A stretch of DNA of 64,000 bases from Sphingopyxis sp. H115. GTDB lineage: Bacteria; Pseudomonadota; Alphaproteobacteria; Sphingomonadales; Sphingomonadaceae. The stretch lies in contig NZ_LNSA01000010.1 of NCBI RefSeq assembly GCF_001468465.1, forward strand, positions 1 through 64,000, read 5' to 3'. The notes beneath the pieces are model-generated. The model worked only from the letters and a program-made list of their open reading frames with translations. It had not been told where the DNA came from and did no database searches. Below, piece after piece: positions 19,207 to 28,462 of this stretch (position 1 is the first letter of the stretch; each line of letters opens with the position of its first letter). The position numbers and the translations under genes are program-made.

Positions 19207-20199
19207 CTAAAGCCCGTCGAGCGCGAGCAGGGCGAAGCTCGCGAGCCAATGCTCGCCCATATAGTCGCCGGTGACGTGCGGGAGCGCGGCGGCGAGGTGG
19301 CGATCGGCGGCGGCTTCGGCGATGGAGCTGGCGGGGTGCGCAGGGCCGAGCGCGGCGGCGATGGCGCGCCAGCTCCACGCGCGGCTGAGGTTGAGGCCGT
19401 CGAGATGCGCGATCTTGCCGTCGCTGCGGTCGGAGACGGTGGCGGGGGTGAAGAGGGTCGCGGGCTGTTCGCTGGCGGCCCGCGGGAGGAAGACGCCCCA
19501 CCAGCGGGGGAAATCGCCACCGAGGACGACGGTCATCAGATGCGCCTCGGTGAGCGCGGAGGAGAGAAACTCGTCGCCGCCGGGCTCCCACGCCTGGCAG
19601 TCGCGGTCGTCGGCGAACCACGCCATCGCCGCGGCATCGATCAATGTCACGAGCGCGGGGTCGCGCACCCTCGCCCAGTTGCGCGCGAGGAGAAGCGCAA
19701 AGGCGATGTTGAAATGGGTGCCGACACGCAAGGGATAGGTCAGCTTGGGGAGGAAGGCGTGGAAGCGCGCCGCAAAGGCGAATGCAAGCGGTTCGAGCGC
19801 GGTGGCCCAGGGGGCGTCATGCGCTTCGGCCTCGGCGTGGAGTGTAAGGAGCCACGCCCAGCCATAGGGGCGTTCGAAAGCGGCCGAGTAAGGACGATCG
19901 AGGAAGGCAAGTTCGCCCGCGACCTTGTCGGGCACGAGCATCGCGTCGGCGCGCGCGCGGATTTCGGCGGCGACGGGCAGGTCGGGGAAGCGACGGGCGA
20001 GGCGGAGGACCTGCCACCAGCCATGGACGCAGCTGTGCCAGTCGAAGCTGCCGTGGAAGATCGGGTGATGGTCGCGCGGCGGTTTTGCGTCCTCGGGGCC
20101 GGTGAGGACGAGATCCATCTTGTAGGGATATTCGCGGCCGAGGTGGGCGAGGGTGGCGGTGGCGAAGCGGGCGGCGTGAGTGGGGGTGAGGTGGGTCAT
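19207..20199 (-). CDS. DUF2891 family protein
   Basis: 330 aa. Conserved features are YPYKMDLVLTGPEDAKPPRD, HPIFHGSFDWHSCVHGWWQV, ERPYGWAWLL and ALTEAHLMTVVLGGDFPRWW near residue 220. The repeated aromatic-rich helices suggest an alpha/alpha toroid like glycoside hydrolases or epimerases (inference). No signal peptide is seen. The family has no known function that I can name. The gene lies between the DUF979 and LacI genes; in other bacteria DUF2891, DUF969 and DUF979 are, as I recall, found together near pyroglutamyl peptidase. Confidence 0.8.
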   Translation of the reverse strand: MTHLTPTHAARFATATLAHLGREYPYKMDLVLTGPEDAKPPRDHHPIFHGSFDWHSCVHGWWQVLRLARRFPDLPVAAEIRARADAMLVPDKVAGELAFLDRPYSAAFERPYGWAWLLTLHAEAEAHDAPWATALEPLAFAFAARFHAFLPKLTYPLRVGTHFNIAFALLLARNWARVRDPALVTLIDAAAMAWFADDRDCQAWEPGGDEFLSSALTEAHLMTVVLGGDFPRWWGVFLPRAASEQPATLFTPATVSDRSDGKIAHLDGLNLSRAWSWRAIAAALGPAHPASSIAEAAADRHLAAALPHVTGDYMGEHWLASFALLALDGL

Positions 20200-20218
20200 T
20201 ACGGGAATTCCACTATCC

Positions 20219-20304
20219 GTTCGTGCTGAGCTTGTCGAAGCACCGTTCTGTTCTTTCCACGTTGCAGAAGGAAGGACGGCCCTTCGACAAGCTCAGGGCG
20301 AACA
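20219..20304. repeat. Palindromic element, CTGAGCTTGTCGAAG/CTTCGACAAGCTCAG type
   Basis: Outer arms CTGAGCTTGTCGAAG (about 20226-20240) and CTTCGACAAGCTCAG (about 20282-20296) are exact reverse complements of 15 bases, further extended by GTTCG and CGAAC. It fills the gap between DUF979 and DUF2891 and can fold into a long hairpin in RNA. Such elements are spread through many alpha- and betaproteobacterial genomes. Confidence 0.85.
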
Positions 20305-20319
20305 GAATTGGGGTGAGGG

Positions 20320-21258
20320 CTAAAAGGCGAAAAGCCAGATGAAGACGATGTTCACCGCGAGCAGCGGCACCGCCGTCCCGACCTGCGCCTTGATCACGCC
20401 ATAGGGGTTTTTGAGTTCGAGCAGCGCGGCGGGGACGAGGTTGAAGTTCGCCGCCATCGGGGTCACAAGCGTGCCGCAGAAGCCAGCGAGCATGCCGATC
20501 GCCGCGACGACCGCGGGGTCGCCGCCATATTGTTCGATGAGCAAGGGCAGGCCGACCGCGGCCATCATCACCGGGAAGGCGGCGAAGGCGTTGCCCATCA
20601 CCATTGTGAAAAGCGCCATGCCGAGCCCGAAGGCGAGCACCGCGCCGAACAGGCTGCCGTCGGGGATCGCGGTGCCGATGAGGTCGCCGACGACTTCGCC
20701 GACGCCCGCGAGCGCGAAGACCGCGCCGAGGCTGGCGAGCATCTGCGGCAGGATCGCGGCCCAGCCGACCGAATCGAGCAGGCGGCGGCCTTGCTGGAGC
20801 GGAAGCAGCGGCGGCGGTTTGAGACGCGCCATGCCGATGCCGAGCGCGATGAGCACGCCGAGCGCGAGCGAGATCAAGGTCGCCTGCTTGGGATCGGCGA
20901 GGCCGGGCACCCATTTGAAGAGGAAGGTGCCCGCGAGCGCGACTGCGGGGATGATCAACGCGACGAGGAGGAGGAAATTGCCGTGGGTCGCGGCGCGGGT
21001 CGCCTGGACCTCGGCGGGGATGTCGCTGCCGGGCGCGCGGCCGATCTGGCCGGTGCCCGCGATGGCGACGAGCGCGAGGACGAGCAGGCCGTTGCCGAAA
21101 TCGCCGAGCCGGTCGCCCGCGAGCATCGACAGCGCGAGCAGGCCCCAGAAGGCGGCGTTGCCGAAACGTGTGGGATTGTTGCGATCGTGCAAACCGAGCG
21201 CGGCGAAGGCCGCGAAGGTCAGCCCGGCAAGGACATAGACGAAGCCGAGCGTGATCAT
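20320..21258 (-). CDS. DUF979 family membrane protein (permease component)
   Basis: 312 aa with about ten hydrophobic helices. The ATG overlaps the DUF969 stop (ATGA). Family features include LGLHDRNNPTRFGNAAFWGL near residue 20, GNAFAAFPVMMAAVGLP and a closing NPYGVIKAQVGTAVPLLAV. It forms a pair with DUF969. Together they look like two parts of a secondary transporter; the GLLSMLAGD helices and duplicated glycine motifs recall other dicarboxylate-type carriers. Given the adjacent 5-oxoprolinase, 5-oxoproline uptake is an attractive guess, but no sequence motif proves the substrate. Confidence 0.85.
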   Translation of the reverse strand: MITLGFVYVLAGLTFAAFAALGLHDRNNPTRFGNAAFWGLLALSMLAGDRLGDFGNGLLVLALVAIAGTGQIGRAPGSDIPAEVQATRAATHGNFLLLVALIIPAVALAGTFLFKWVPGLADPKQATLISLALGVLIALGIGMARLKPPPLLPLQQGRRLLDSVGWAAILPQMLASLGAVFALAGVGEVVGDLIGTAIPDGSLFGAVLAFGLGMALFTMVMGNAFAAFPVMMAAVGLPLLIEQYGGDPAVVAAIGMLAGFCGTLVTPMAANFNLVPAALLELKNPYGVIKAQVGTAVPLLAVNIVFIWLFAF

Positions 21259-21926
21259 GCGCTCGCCTCCTGTTTCCGCATACGCTTTTCGAGGCGGCGG
21301 AGGCGGAGGCCGTGGATGAGGAAGGCGGCGATCGCGGTCGGGATCGCCCAGAGCGAGAAGTGCAGCGGCTCGATCTCGTAGCCATAGCCGTCGAGCAGGC
21401 CCTTCATCAGCAGGATCGAGCCGATCGCGAGGAAGATATCCTCGCCGAAGAAGAGCCCGACATTGTCGGTCGCGGCGGCAAAGGCTTTCACGTCCTCGCG
21501 CTGGCTTTCCGATAGCGCGTCGTTCCTCGCCTCGGCCGCGGCTTCGGCCATCGGTGCGACGAGCGGGCGGACGGTCTGGGCGTGGCCCGCGACCGACGTA
21601 AGCCCGACCGCGGCCATCGCCTGCCGCAGCAGGAGGTAGCCGGTGAGCAGCCGCCCGAGCGTCGCGCCCTTCATCCGGTCGATCAGGCTGCGCGCGTGCT
21701 GTTGCAGGCCGTAAGCTTCGAGGAGGCCGATGACGGGGAGGACGATCCAGATGATCGAGACGTAGCGCGTGTCGTTGAACGCCTTGCCGAAGGCGGCGAT
21801 GATCGCGGCGATATCGAGCCCCGCGGCGAGGCCGGTCGCGAGCGCCGAGGCCATGATCACGAGTAGCGGATTGAAGCGGAGCAGGAAGCCCGCGATGATG
21901 ATGAGGATGCCGATCAGGACGAGCAT
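21255..21926 (-). CDS. DUF969 family membrane protein (permease component)
   Basis: 223 aa with five or six hydrophobic helices: residues 1-20 (LVLIGILIIIAGFLLRFNPL), 22-45, 57-72 (YVSIIWIVLPVIGLLEAYGL) and two near the C-terminus. HARSLIDRMKGATLGRLLTG and VGLTSVAGHAQTVRPLVAPM are conserved family blocks, with NVGLFFGEDIFLAIGSILLM after them. It is coupled to DUF979 by an ATGA overlap. The 171 bases to the oxoprolinase stop contain GACGCGAAGACGCGAAGA direct repeats and no gene. Confidence 0.85.
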   Translation of the reverse strand: MLVLIGILIIIAGFLLRFNPLLVIMASALATGLAAGLDIAAIIAAFGKAFNDTRYVSIIWIVLPVIGLLEAYGLQQHARSLIDRMKGATLGRLLTGYLLLRQAMAAVGLTSVAGHAQTVRPLVAPMAEAAAEARNDALSESQREDVKAFAAATDNVGLFFGEDIFLAIGSILLMKGLLDGYGYEIEPLHFSLWAIPTAIAAFLIHGLRLRRLEKRMRKQEASA

Positions 21927-22097
21927 GGGGTGCGTACCTGCCGTGTATATGGTGAAAAGGGTTCACGCGAGGACGCGAAGACGCGAAGAGGAAGTGTTTG
22001 CCGCGAAGCGGCTTCCGCTTTCGACGCAGCACCCAAAACGACCGTCGCAGGAATATGGGGCCTGACCGCCCGGGTCGTCCTCAGATCCGGCATCGCG

Positions 22098-25000
22098 TCA
22101 GTCCCCCGCTTTCCCATAACCGCCGCCGCCGGGCGTTTCGATCACGAAGGTGTCGCCGCCTTCGAGATCGGCGCTGCCGGTGGCGCCCAGCATTTCGACG
22201 GCGCCATCGGCGCGCTCGACCCAGTTGCGGCCGGGCGCGGCGTCTTCGCCGCCCGCGAGGCCCTTTGGCGCGATCTTGCGGCGGTTCGCGAGGATGTTCG
22301 CGGCCATCGGTTCGCAGAAGCGGACGCGGCGGGTGGCGCCGTCGCCGCCGTGCCATTGGCCCGCGCCGCCCGAGCCTTTGCGGATCGAAAACTCCTCGAC
22401 GATGACGGGGAAGCGCGTCTCCAGGACTTCGGGGTCGGTCATTCGGCTGTTGGTCATGTGCGTCTGGATCACGCCGGTGCCGTCGAAGCCGGGGCCGGCG
22501 CCCGATCCGCCGGCGATCGTCTCATAATATTGGTGGGCGTCGTTGCCGAAGGTGAAATTGTTCATCGTCCCCTGCGCGGGCGCCATCGCGCCGAAGGCGG
22601 CGAACAGCGCGTCGGTGATGACCTGGCTCGTCTCGACATTGCCCGCGACGACCGCAGCGGGATAGCTTGGCGAGAGCATCGAATCTTCGGGGACAATGAG
22701 CGTGACCGGCGCGAGGCAGCCCTCGTTCATCGGGATCGGATCGTCGAGCATCGTGCGCAGCACATAGAGGACGGCAGCGCGAACGACGGGCAGCGGCGCG
22801 TTGAAATTGTCGGGGAGCGTCGCCGACGATCCGGTGAAGTCGATGGTCACGTCGCACGCTTCGCGGTCGACCTTGACTGCGACGGCAACCTCGGCGCCAT
22901 TGTCCATCGCGTAGGTGAAAGCACCGTCGTCGAGGCGCGCGATGAGTTGGCGGACGGCGACCTCGGCCTGGCGCTGGCCGTGCGTCATATAGGCGGCGAC
23001 GGTCGCGGCGCCGTGCGTGGCGCTGAGGTCGGCGAGCGCGCTCGCGCCCCGCTGGCAGGCGGCGACTTGCGCCTTCAAATCGGCGATGTTGAGCGCGGGG
23101 TTGCGCGCGGGCCAGTCGCCGGTCGTGAGGTGCGCGTGGACATCGACGTCGCGGAAATGCCCGTCGTCGACGATCAACATATTGTCGAAGAGGATGCCTT
23201 CGTCGGCGATGCTCTTGCTGTCGGGGGGCATCGATCCGGGGGCAATGCCGCCGAGGTCGGCATGATGGCCGCGCGCGGCGACGAAGAAGCTCGGGGTGTC
23301 GTCGTCTACGAACACGGGCATGATGACGGTGATGTCAGGGAGGTGAGTGCCGCCGTCATAGGGGGCGTTGAGGGCATAAGCGTCGCCCTTGCGGATGCCG
23401 CGTCCGTCCTGCGCCCGCTGGCGTAGGATCGTGCGGACGCTTTCACCCATCGAGCCGAGGTGCACGGGCATGTGCGGCGCGTTGGCGACGAGCCTGCCCG
23501 CGCCGTCGAAGATCGCGCAGGAGAAATCGAGCCGCTCGCGGATGTTGATCGACGAGGCGCTGTGCTGGAGCGCGCCGCCCATCTCCTCGGCAATTGCCAT
23601 GAACAGGCTGTTGAAGATTTCGAGGCGGATCGGGTCGGAGGCCTGAAGCAAGCCCTCCCCTTCAGGGGAGGGCAGCGAGACTTGGTCCGACGCAGCCGGG
23701 CTTAGTCGCAGCGGACGGGGGCCATCGGCCTTGGGCGAGGCCGATGGCCCCCGCCCCAACCCAGTGTCAGGTGAAACGTCCCTCGGACGTTTCAGATCGG
23801 TCCGGGGGACCGATCGATCGGACGCTCCTGAACGAGAGGAGGTTTTTATCAGCCGCAATGTCCCCTCCTGCTCCACTGTCGCGTTCCAGCCCGGCTCGAC
23901 GATGTTGGTGGAGAGCGCATCGACGATGATCGCGGGTCCGGCGATGGTGCGGCCGGGGGCGAGGGCCCTGCGCTGGTGGAGCGGGACGTCGCGCGCGGCG
24001 CCCGCGAACCAGGCGGTGACGGGTTCGGGGTCGCTGTCGGCCGATGGTGCGGGCGGGGGCAGGGCGGCGGGGGCGTCGCCCGCCTCGGTCAGCTCGACAC
24101 GGATGCGGTCGACGACGAGATTGGCGTGCGGGGCATAGCCGAAGCGCTGGCGGAAGGCCGCGGTGAAGGCGGTCCTGACGTCGGCGGGCGATGCGAGCGG
24201 GAGTTCGATCGCATTGTCGCTGTCGGCGAGGCGAACGAAGATCAGGGTTTCGCGGGCTGTTTCGGCGCCGGGGGCGAGGTCGGCGCGCGCTTGCTCCGAC
24301 AGTTCGGCTTCGGCGGCGGTGAGGATGGGGGTGCATTCTTCATCGAGGGTGAGGGCCAGCGTGCGCTCGCGGATCGCCGAGGGCTTGGCGAGGCCCATAC
24401 CATAGGCCGAGAGCACGCCCGCGAGCGGGTGGAGCAGGATTTCGTCCACCCCGAGCGCGTCGGCGACGAGGCAAACATGCTGGCCAGCGGCGCCGCCGAA
24501 GCCGACGAGGCTGTAGCCCTGCGTGACGTCGTGGCCGCGCGCGATGGTGATGCGCTTGATCGCGTTTGCCATCTGCTGGACCGCGATGGCGAGCAGGCCC
24601 TCGCCGAGCGCCTCGGGGGTGATGTTCCCCACCTCGGCCGCCATCGCGGCGAATTTCCGCACGACGACCTCGCGGTCGAGCGGCTGGTCGCCGTCCGGGC
24701 CGAAGAGCTTGGGGAAATGATCGGGCTGGATTTTTCCGAGCAGGACGTTGCAGTCGGTGACAGTGAGCGGCCCGCCGCGGCCGTAGGCGGCGGGGCCGGG
24801 GTTGGCGCCCGCGCTTTCGGGGCCGACGGAGAGGCGCGCGCCGTCCCAGCGGCAGATCGAGCCGCCGCCCGCCGCAACCGTGTGGATGCGGAGCATCGGC
24901 GCGCGGATGCGCGTGCCCGCGACGATGGTTTCGTTATCGCGCTCGAGGCGGCCGGCATAATGGCTGACGTCGGTCGAGGTGCCGCCCATGTCGAAGCCGA

Positions 25001-25835
25001 TCAGCCGCGCTTTGCCGAGCGGCGCGGCGCTGCCGACCATGCCGACGATGCCGCCCGCGGGGCCCGAGAGGATCGCGTCGCGGCCGTGGAAGGCGGCGGC
25101 GGAGGCGAGGCCACCCGAGCTTTTCATGAACTGCGGGTCGACGCCGTCGCCGAGCTGCGCGACGAACTGGCGGACATAATGGTGGAGGACGGGCGAGAGA
25201 TAGGCGTCGGCGAGCGTCGTGTCGCCGCGCCCGACGAGCTTGATCAGCGCGCTGACATCGTGGCTGGTCGAGATTTGCGTGAAGCCGAGCTCGGCGGCGA
25301 TGGCGGCGAGGCGTTGCTCGTGCGCGGGGTAGCGATAGCCGTGCATCAGGACGATGGCGATGCTGGCAAGGCCGCGGTCGCGCGCGGTTTGCAGCGCGGC
25401 ACGGGCTGCGTCTTCGTCGAACGGCGTCAGGATGGAGCCGTCGGGGCCCACGCGTTCGGCGATCTCGGCGACGGCGGCGTGCGGTGGCGGGATGCGGTCG
25501 AGCTTGCGCGCGAACAGCTCGGGGCGGTCCTGATAGCCGATCGTCAGCGCGTCGCCGAAGCCCTTGTTAATCGCGAGCAGGGTCGGTTCGCCCTTGCGTT
25601 CGAGCAGCGCGTTGGTCGCGACGGTCGAGCCCATACGGATCGCGAGCGGCGGCAGCGGACCCGCGCCCGCGCCGGTGAGGTCGCGGATCGCACCCACCGC
25701 GGCGTCGCCGGGACGCGCGGGGTCTTCGGAAAGATATTTCGTCGTGACGACCGCGCCGTCGGGGCTGCGCGCGACGACGTCGGTAAAAGTGCCGCCGCGG
25801 TCGATCCAGATTTGCCAGTCAGTCGGAGATGCCAT
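22098..25835 (-). CDS. 5-oxoprolinase (ATP-hydrolysing), HyuA-HyuB fusion
   Basis: 1245 aa, the size of eukaryotic-type OPLAH. The HyuA half has [16 protein letters not shown] (residues 12-27), [32 protein letters not shown] near 280 and [12 protein letters not shown] near 444. The HyuB half starts near residue 734 ([20 protein letters not shown]) and has [38 protein letters not shown] and a C-terminal TPGGGGYGK. It opens 5-oxoproline to glutamate at the cost of ATP. Hydantoinase activity is an alternative. Residues 665-732 are an insert of low-complexity sequence (separate entry). The start overlaps the kinase gene by 17 bases. Confidence 0.88.
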   Translation of the reverse strand: MASPTDWQIWIDRGGTFTDVVARSPDGAVVTTKYLSEDPARPGDAAVGAIRDLTGAGAGPLPPLAIRMGSTVATNALLERKGEPTLLAINKGFGDALTIGYQDRPELFARKLDRIPPPHAAVAEIAERVGPDGSILTPFDEDAARAALQTARDRGLASIAIVLMHGYRYPAHEQRLAAIAAELGFTQISTSHDVSALIKLVGRGDTTLADAYLSPVLHHYVRQFVAQLGDGVDPQFMKSSGGLASAAAFHGRDAILSGPAGGIVGMVGSAAPLGKARLIGFDMGGTSTDVSHYAGRLERDNETIVAGTRIRAPMLRIHTVAAGGGSICRWDGARLSVGPESAGANPGPAAYGRGGPLTVTDCNVLLGKIQPDHFPKLFGPDGDQPLDREVVVRKFAAMAAEVGNITPEALGEGLLAIAVQQMANAIKRITIARGHDVTQGYSLVGFGGAAGQHVCLVADALGVDEILLHPLAGVLSAYGMGLAKPSAIRERTLALTLDEECTPILTAAEAELSEQARADLAPGAETARETLIFVRLADSDNAIELPLASPADVRTAFTAAFRQRFGYAPHANLVVDRIRVELTEAGDAPAALPPPAPSADSDPEPVTAWFAGAARDVPLHQRRALAPGRTIAGPAIIVDALSTNIVEPGWNATVEQEGTLRLIKTSSRSGASDRSVPRTDLKRPRDVSPDTGLGRGPSASPKADGPRPLRLSPAASDQVSLPSPEGEGLLQASDPIRLEIFNSLFMAIAEEMGGALQHSASSINIRERLDFSCAIFDGAGRLVANAPHMPVHLGSMGESVRTILRQRAQDGRGIRKGDAYALNAPYDGGTHLPDITVIMPVFVDDDTPSFFVAARGHHADLGGIAPGSMPPDSKSIADEGILFDNMLIVDDGHFRDVDVHAHLTTGDWPARNPALNIADLKAQVAACQRGASALADLSATHGAATVAAYMTHGQRQAEVAVRQLIARLDDGAFTYAMDNGAEVAVAVKVDREACDVTIDFTGSSATLPDNFNAPLPVVRAAVLYVLRTMLDDPIPMNEGCLAPVTLIVPEDSMLSPSYPAAVVAGNVETSQVITDALFAAFGAMAPAQGTMNNFTFGNDAHQYYETIAGGSGAGPGFDGTGVIQTHMTNSRMTDPEVLETRFPVIVEEFSIRKGSGGAGQWHGGDGATRRVRFCEPMAANILANRRKIAPKGLAGGEDAAPGRNWVERADGAVEMLGATGSADLEGGDTFVIETPGGGGYGKAGD
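23640..23843 (-). repeat. In-frame palindrome-rich insert at the HyuA/HyuB junction
   Basis: About 204 bases made of three nested palindromes: CCCTCCCCTTCAGGGGAGGG (23653-23672), GGGGGCCATCGGCC with GGCCGATGGCCCCC (about 23716-23752) and AAACGTCCCTCGGACGTTT (about 23774-23792), plus GGTCCGGGGGACC. The reading frame stays open, so it adds roughly 68 residues rich in Ser, Pro, Arg and Gly between the two enzyme domains. Confidence 0.75.
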
Positions 25836-27438
25836 CGTCCGGCCAGCGAATGACGATGGCGAGACGCTTGTCAACCGCGCTACGGTTCCAGCTGCCCTTG
25901 AGCTGCCGTTCGATCAGCGTGCGGATGAACTGGGTGCCGAAGCTTTCGCTTTCGATGCGCGGCGTGTCGGCAAGGCCGCTCTCGATCCAGTTCAGCTCGA
26001 TGTCGCCGCCGTCGCGATGCCATTCGATCTCGAGCTCGCCCCGGCCCGACAGCGCGCCATATTTGATGCTGTTGGTGACGAATTCATGGATCGCGAGCGA
26101 GATCGCCTGCGCACCTTCATCGTCGAGGCGCACCTCGGGGCCGGTGGCGGCAGCGAGCCTTTCGGCCGAAACACCCGCAATTTCAAGTTCGCGGTGGACA
26201 ATGCGGCCGAGCTCGACGCTGTCGACGGCGCCGGTGACGAGCATCTGCTTTGCGTCGGACAAGGCGCGCATCCGGCCGTCGAACTTGACCTCGAATTCGT
26301 CGAGGCTGGCGGATTCGCGCAGCGTGATCCGTGCGAGCGCGCCGATGCGGGCAAAGGCATTCTTCATGCGGTGCGCCATTTCGCCGATCATCAGTTCGCG
26401 ATCCTCGGCATGGCGCTCCTTTTCCTCGGCGAGCGCCTGGGCCTCGCCGACGCGGCGCTGCTGGACGCGGTGGAGCTGGGTCGCGAGCGCGGCGAGCGCG
26501 AGGCCGAAGAGAAGGATCGCGAGCGGGCGTCCCAATCGTTCGAGCAGCCGGCCGTAGGATATACGCATCGTCCATTGCCGGTCCGCTATGCGCAGCACTT
26601 GTTCGTGCGCGTCCCATCCCATCTTGCCGTGCCGGAAAACGACCTTTGCCGACGGACCGTCGCCGGCGATGATTTCCAGTCCGTCGATCCGGTCGAGCCG
26701 CGATCCCAATATTGCCGCCATCATGTCGTTGACGCGGAAAGGCGCATAGATGAAGGCTTCGATCGGTCGCGTCCTGGGTGCCGTTGCGATCGTCGGCCGC
26801 GTGGCGCCTGCCGGTTCGCGGGCATAGACGGGAAGATAGATGAGAAACCCCGGCTGCTTGACCGTCGCGGCCTCTTCCTGCGCCAGCTGGACGATGCCGC
26901 TCGCGGCGGGACGCCCGGTCTGCCACGCCCGCCGCATCGCCTGGCGGCGCACGGGTTCGCTGTACATGTCGAGGCCCAACGCCAGATGGCGCCGCGGCGT
27001 ATAGGGTTCGACCAGGATGACGGGAAAACCGATCGGCTGGTCGGTCGCGGGCCAGACGCGGATATCGGTGCCGTAATTTTCCTTGAGCCGTGCCTCGACC
27101 GCCGCGGGCTCGCCTGCGCGCATCGCGGCGGCGATGCCGATCCCTTCCATGCCCGGCGAATGCACCTGCGGTTGCAGCGCGGCAAGATAGGCGCGGATGC
27201 CAGGTCCGCTGGCGGCGGCGTCGGACTGATAGAGCGCGCGCACCCCTTCGAGGATTGCGACATGGTCGCGCAGCCGGAGGTTGAATTGCGCTGCGATCCG
27301 CGCCGCCTGATCTTCCTCGTCGGACTCGTTGTAAAGGAAGCTGGCAGTCGCCGCCGCCAAGGTTGCGAGCAGAATGACCAGCCCGACGAAGCGGACCAGC
27401 AGCGCCAACAGCCGATCAGCCCAGGTGGAAGGGCGCAT
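25819..27438 (-). CDS. CHASE-domain sensor histidine kinase, HWE/HisKA_2 type
   Basis: 539 aa. A membrane helix at about 13-35 is followed by an extracytoplasmic CHASE domain (ALQPQVHSPGMEGIGIAAAM, LVEPYTPRRHLALGLDMYSE) and a second helix near 300-325 (PLAILLFGLALAALATQL). The cytoplasmic kinase has the phospho-acceptor box MIGEMAHRMKNAFARIGALA and the ATP-binding part AISLAIHEFVTNSIKYGALS, then SFGTQFIRTLIERQLKG. HWE-type kinases often feed general stress or light responses in alphaproteobacteria. No response regulator gene is adjacent. The 3' end overlaps the oxoprolinase start by 17 bases, so the two may be co-transcribed. Confidence 0.88.
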   Translation of the reverse strand: MRPSTWADRLLALLVRFVGLVILLATLAAATASFLYNESDEEDQAARIAAQFNLRLRDHVAILEGVRALYQSDAAASGPGIRAYLAALQPQVHSPGMEGIGIAAAMRAGEPAAVEARLKENYGTDIRVWPATDQPIGFPVILVEPYTPRRHLALGLDMYSEPVRRQAMRRAWQTGRPAASGIVQLAQEEAATVKQPGFLIYLPVYAREPAGATRPTIATAPRTRPIEAFIYAPFRVNDMMAAILGSRLDRIDGLEIIAGDGPSAKVVFRHGKMGWDAHEQVLRIADRQWTMRISYGRLLERLGRPLAILLFGLALAALATQLHRVQQRRVGEAQALAEEKERHAEDRELMIGEMAHRMKNAFARIGALARITLRESASLDEFEVKFDGRMRALSDAKQMLVTGAVDSVELGRIVHRELEIAGVSAERLAAATGPEVRLDDEGAQAISLAIHEFVTNSIKYGALSGRGELEIEWHRDGGDIELNWIESGLADTPRIESESFGTQFIRTLIERQLKGSWNRSAVDKRLAIVIRWPDDGISD

Positions 27439-27618
27439 TGATGATATCCCGCTTGATTGCTGCCGCAGCAGCGCCCCCCTCCATCGCGAAATGTTTCACG
27501 CGAACGCCAGGATGGCAAGTGAATTTCATGCCGTTCGAGCGCCATCGCGGGTCGCGCCGCGCACGGTTCGGCCATCGGGGAACGCCGGCGCGCGCGCGTC
27601 GTGCCGCGCGCGAAGCGG

Positions 27619-28287
27619 TCAATATTCGACGAAAATCCGGACCCTGTCAGTGCTCAGCCCGACGGCTTCGGCGATTTGTTCGCGGCACCGGTCGATCAGG
27701 TCCTGAACGCCTTCTGCCGGCGCTTCGTCGAGCAGGTCCGACGTCTCGACCCCGAGGATGGCGGCGAGCTTTGCCATGCGGCCATGCTTGGGCCGCGCCC
27801 GGCCGTTTTCCCAGCTGGAGATCGACGGCGCGCTGACGCCCATCTGTTTGGCGACGTCCGCCTGGCTGAGCCCGGCGTCGGTGCGAAAATGTAGCAGGCG
27901 GGCGCCAAAACCGTCGTCGTCGGACGGTTCGACCGGATCGTCTTCGGCCACGGGCGCTGCGTCGATGGCGCTTTTCAGCTCGACGGCACTCAGCGTAGCG
28001 GGCGATACCGGGCCTTCGAACTGGCATCCGAAAAGTCGTCCGCTGGCCCAGATGACCTTTGCGGTGATGTCGCCGGCGTGCGGAAGCTCGATCTCGATCC
28101 GGTCGCCCGCGGCGAGCTTGATGTCGCTTTCGAACAACAGACCCGTTCCCGAGATATTGTGGATCTGGACATCGATCCCGGCGCCGTCGCGCTGTGCGCC
28201 GCGCGCGAGCAGGCTGAGTTTCCGGCGCGCGTCGACGCGCCGGTCGGCATCGGGTGCCGAGGGGAGGAAATATCCGGAAATGGCCAT
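27619..28287 (-). CDS. PilZ domain fused to XRE-type helix-turn-helix
   Basis: 222 aa from ATG 28287. Residues 14-100 form a PilZ domain: the arginine cluster DRRVDARRKL and the second c-di-GMP motif IHNISGTGLLFES (N-x-S-x-x-G) are both present. After an acidic linker (EDDPVEPSDDD), residues 130-190 form an XRE helix-turn-helix: LLHFRTDAGLSQADVAKQMG, SAPSISSWENGRARPKHGRM. The protein could be a c-di-GMP responsive DNA-binding factor (inference from the two domains). It is transcribed away from the GST gene and its targets are unknown. Confidence 0.88.
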   Translation of the reverse strand: MAISGYFLPSAPDADRRVDARRKLSLLARGAQRDGAGIDVQIHNISGTGLLFESDIKLAAGDRIEIELPHAGDITAKVIWASGRLFGCQFEGPVSPATLSAVELKSAIDAAPVAEDDPVEPSDDDGFGARLLHFRTDAGLSQADVAKQMGVSAPSISSWENGRARPKHGRMAKLAAILGVETSDLLDEAPAEGVQDLIDRCREQIAEAVGLSTDRVRIFVEY

Positions 28288-28462
28288 ATGTCCGTGATGT
28301 AGGTGGCTGGTTAAAAGAGCGTTAGCGGGGCGCCGAAAGGCGTCTTGCAAGTGCGAAAATCTTTGGGGACGGGGCCCGCTGCGCCGCGCGATGCGAGGCC
28401 CGAGACAGGTTGCAGGTAAAAACCTTTGGCCTATGATGCGGCAACTTCATGGGAGAAATGCG

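Noticed and set aside
23976..25853. A 625-codon plus-strand frame opposite oxoprolinase
   Set aside because: Antisense shadow of a conserved enzyme; no domain and no ribosome site.
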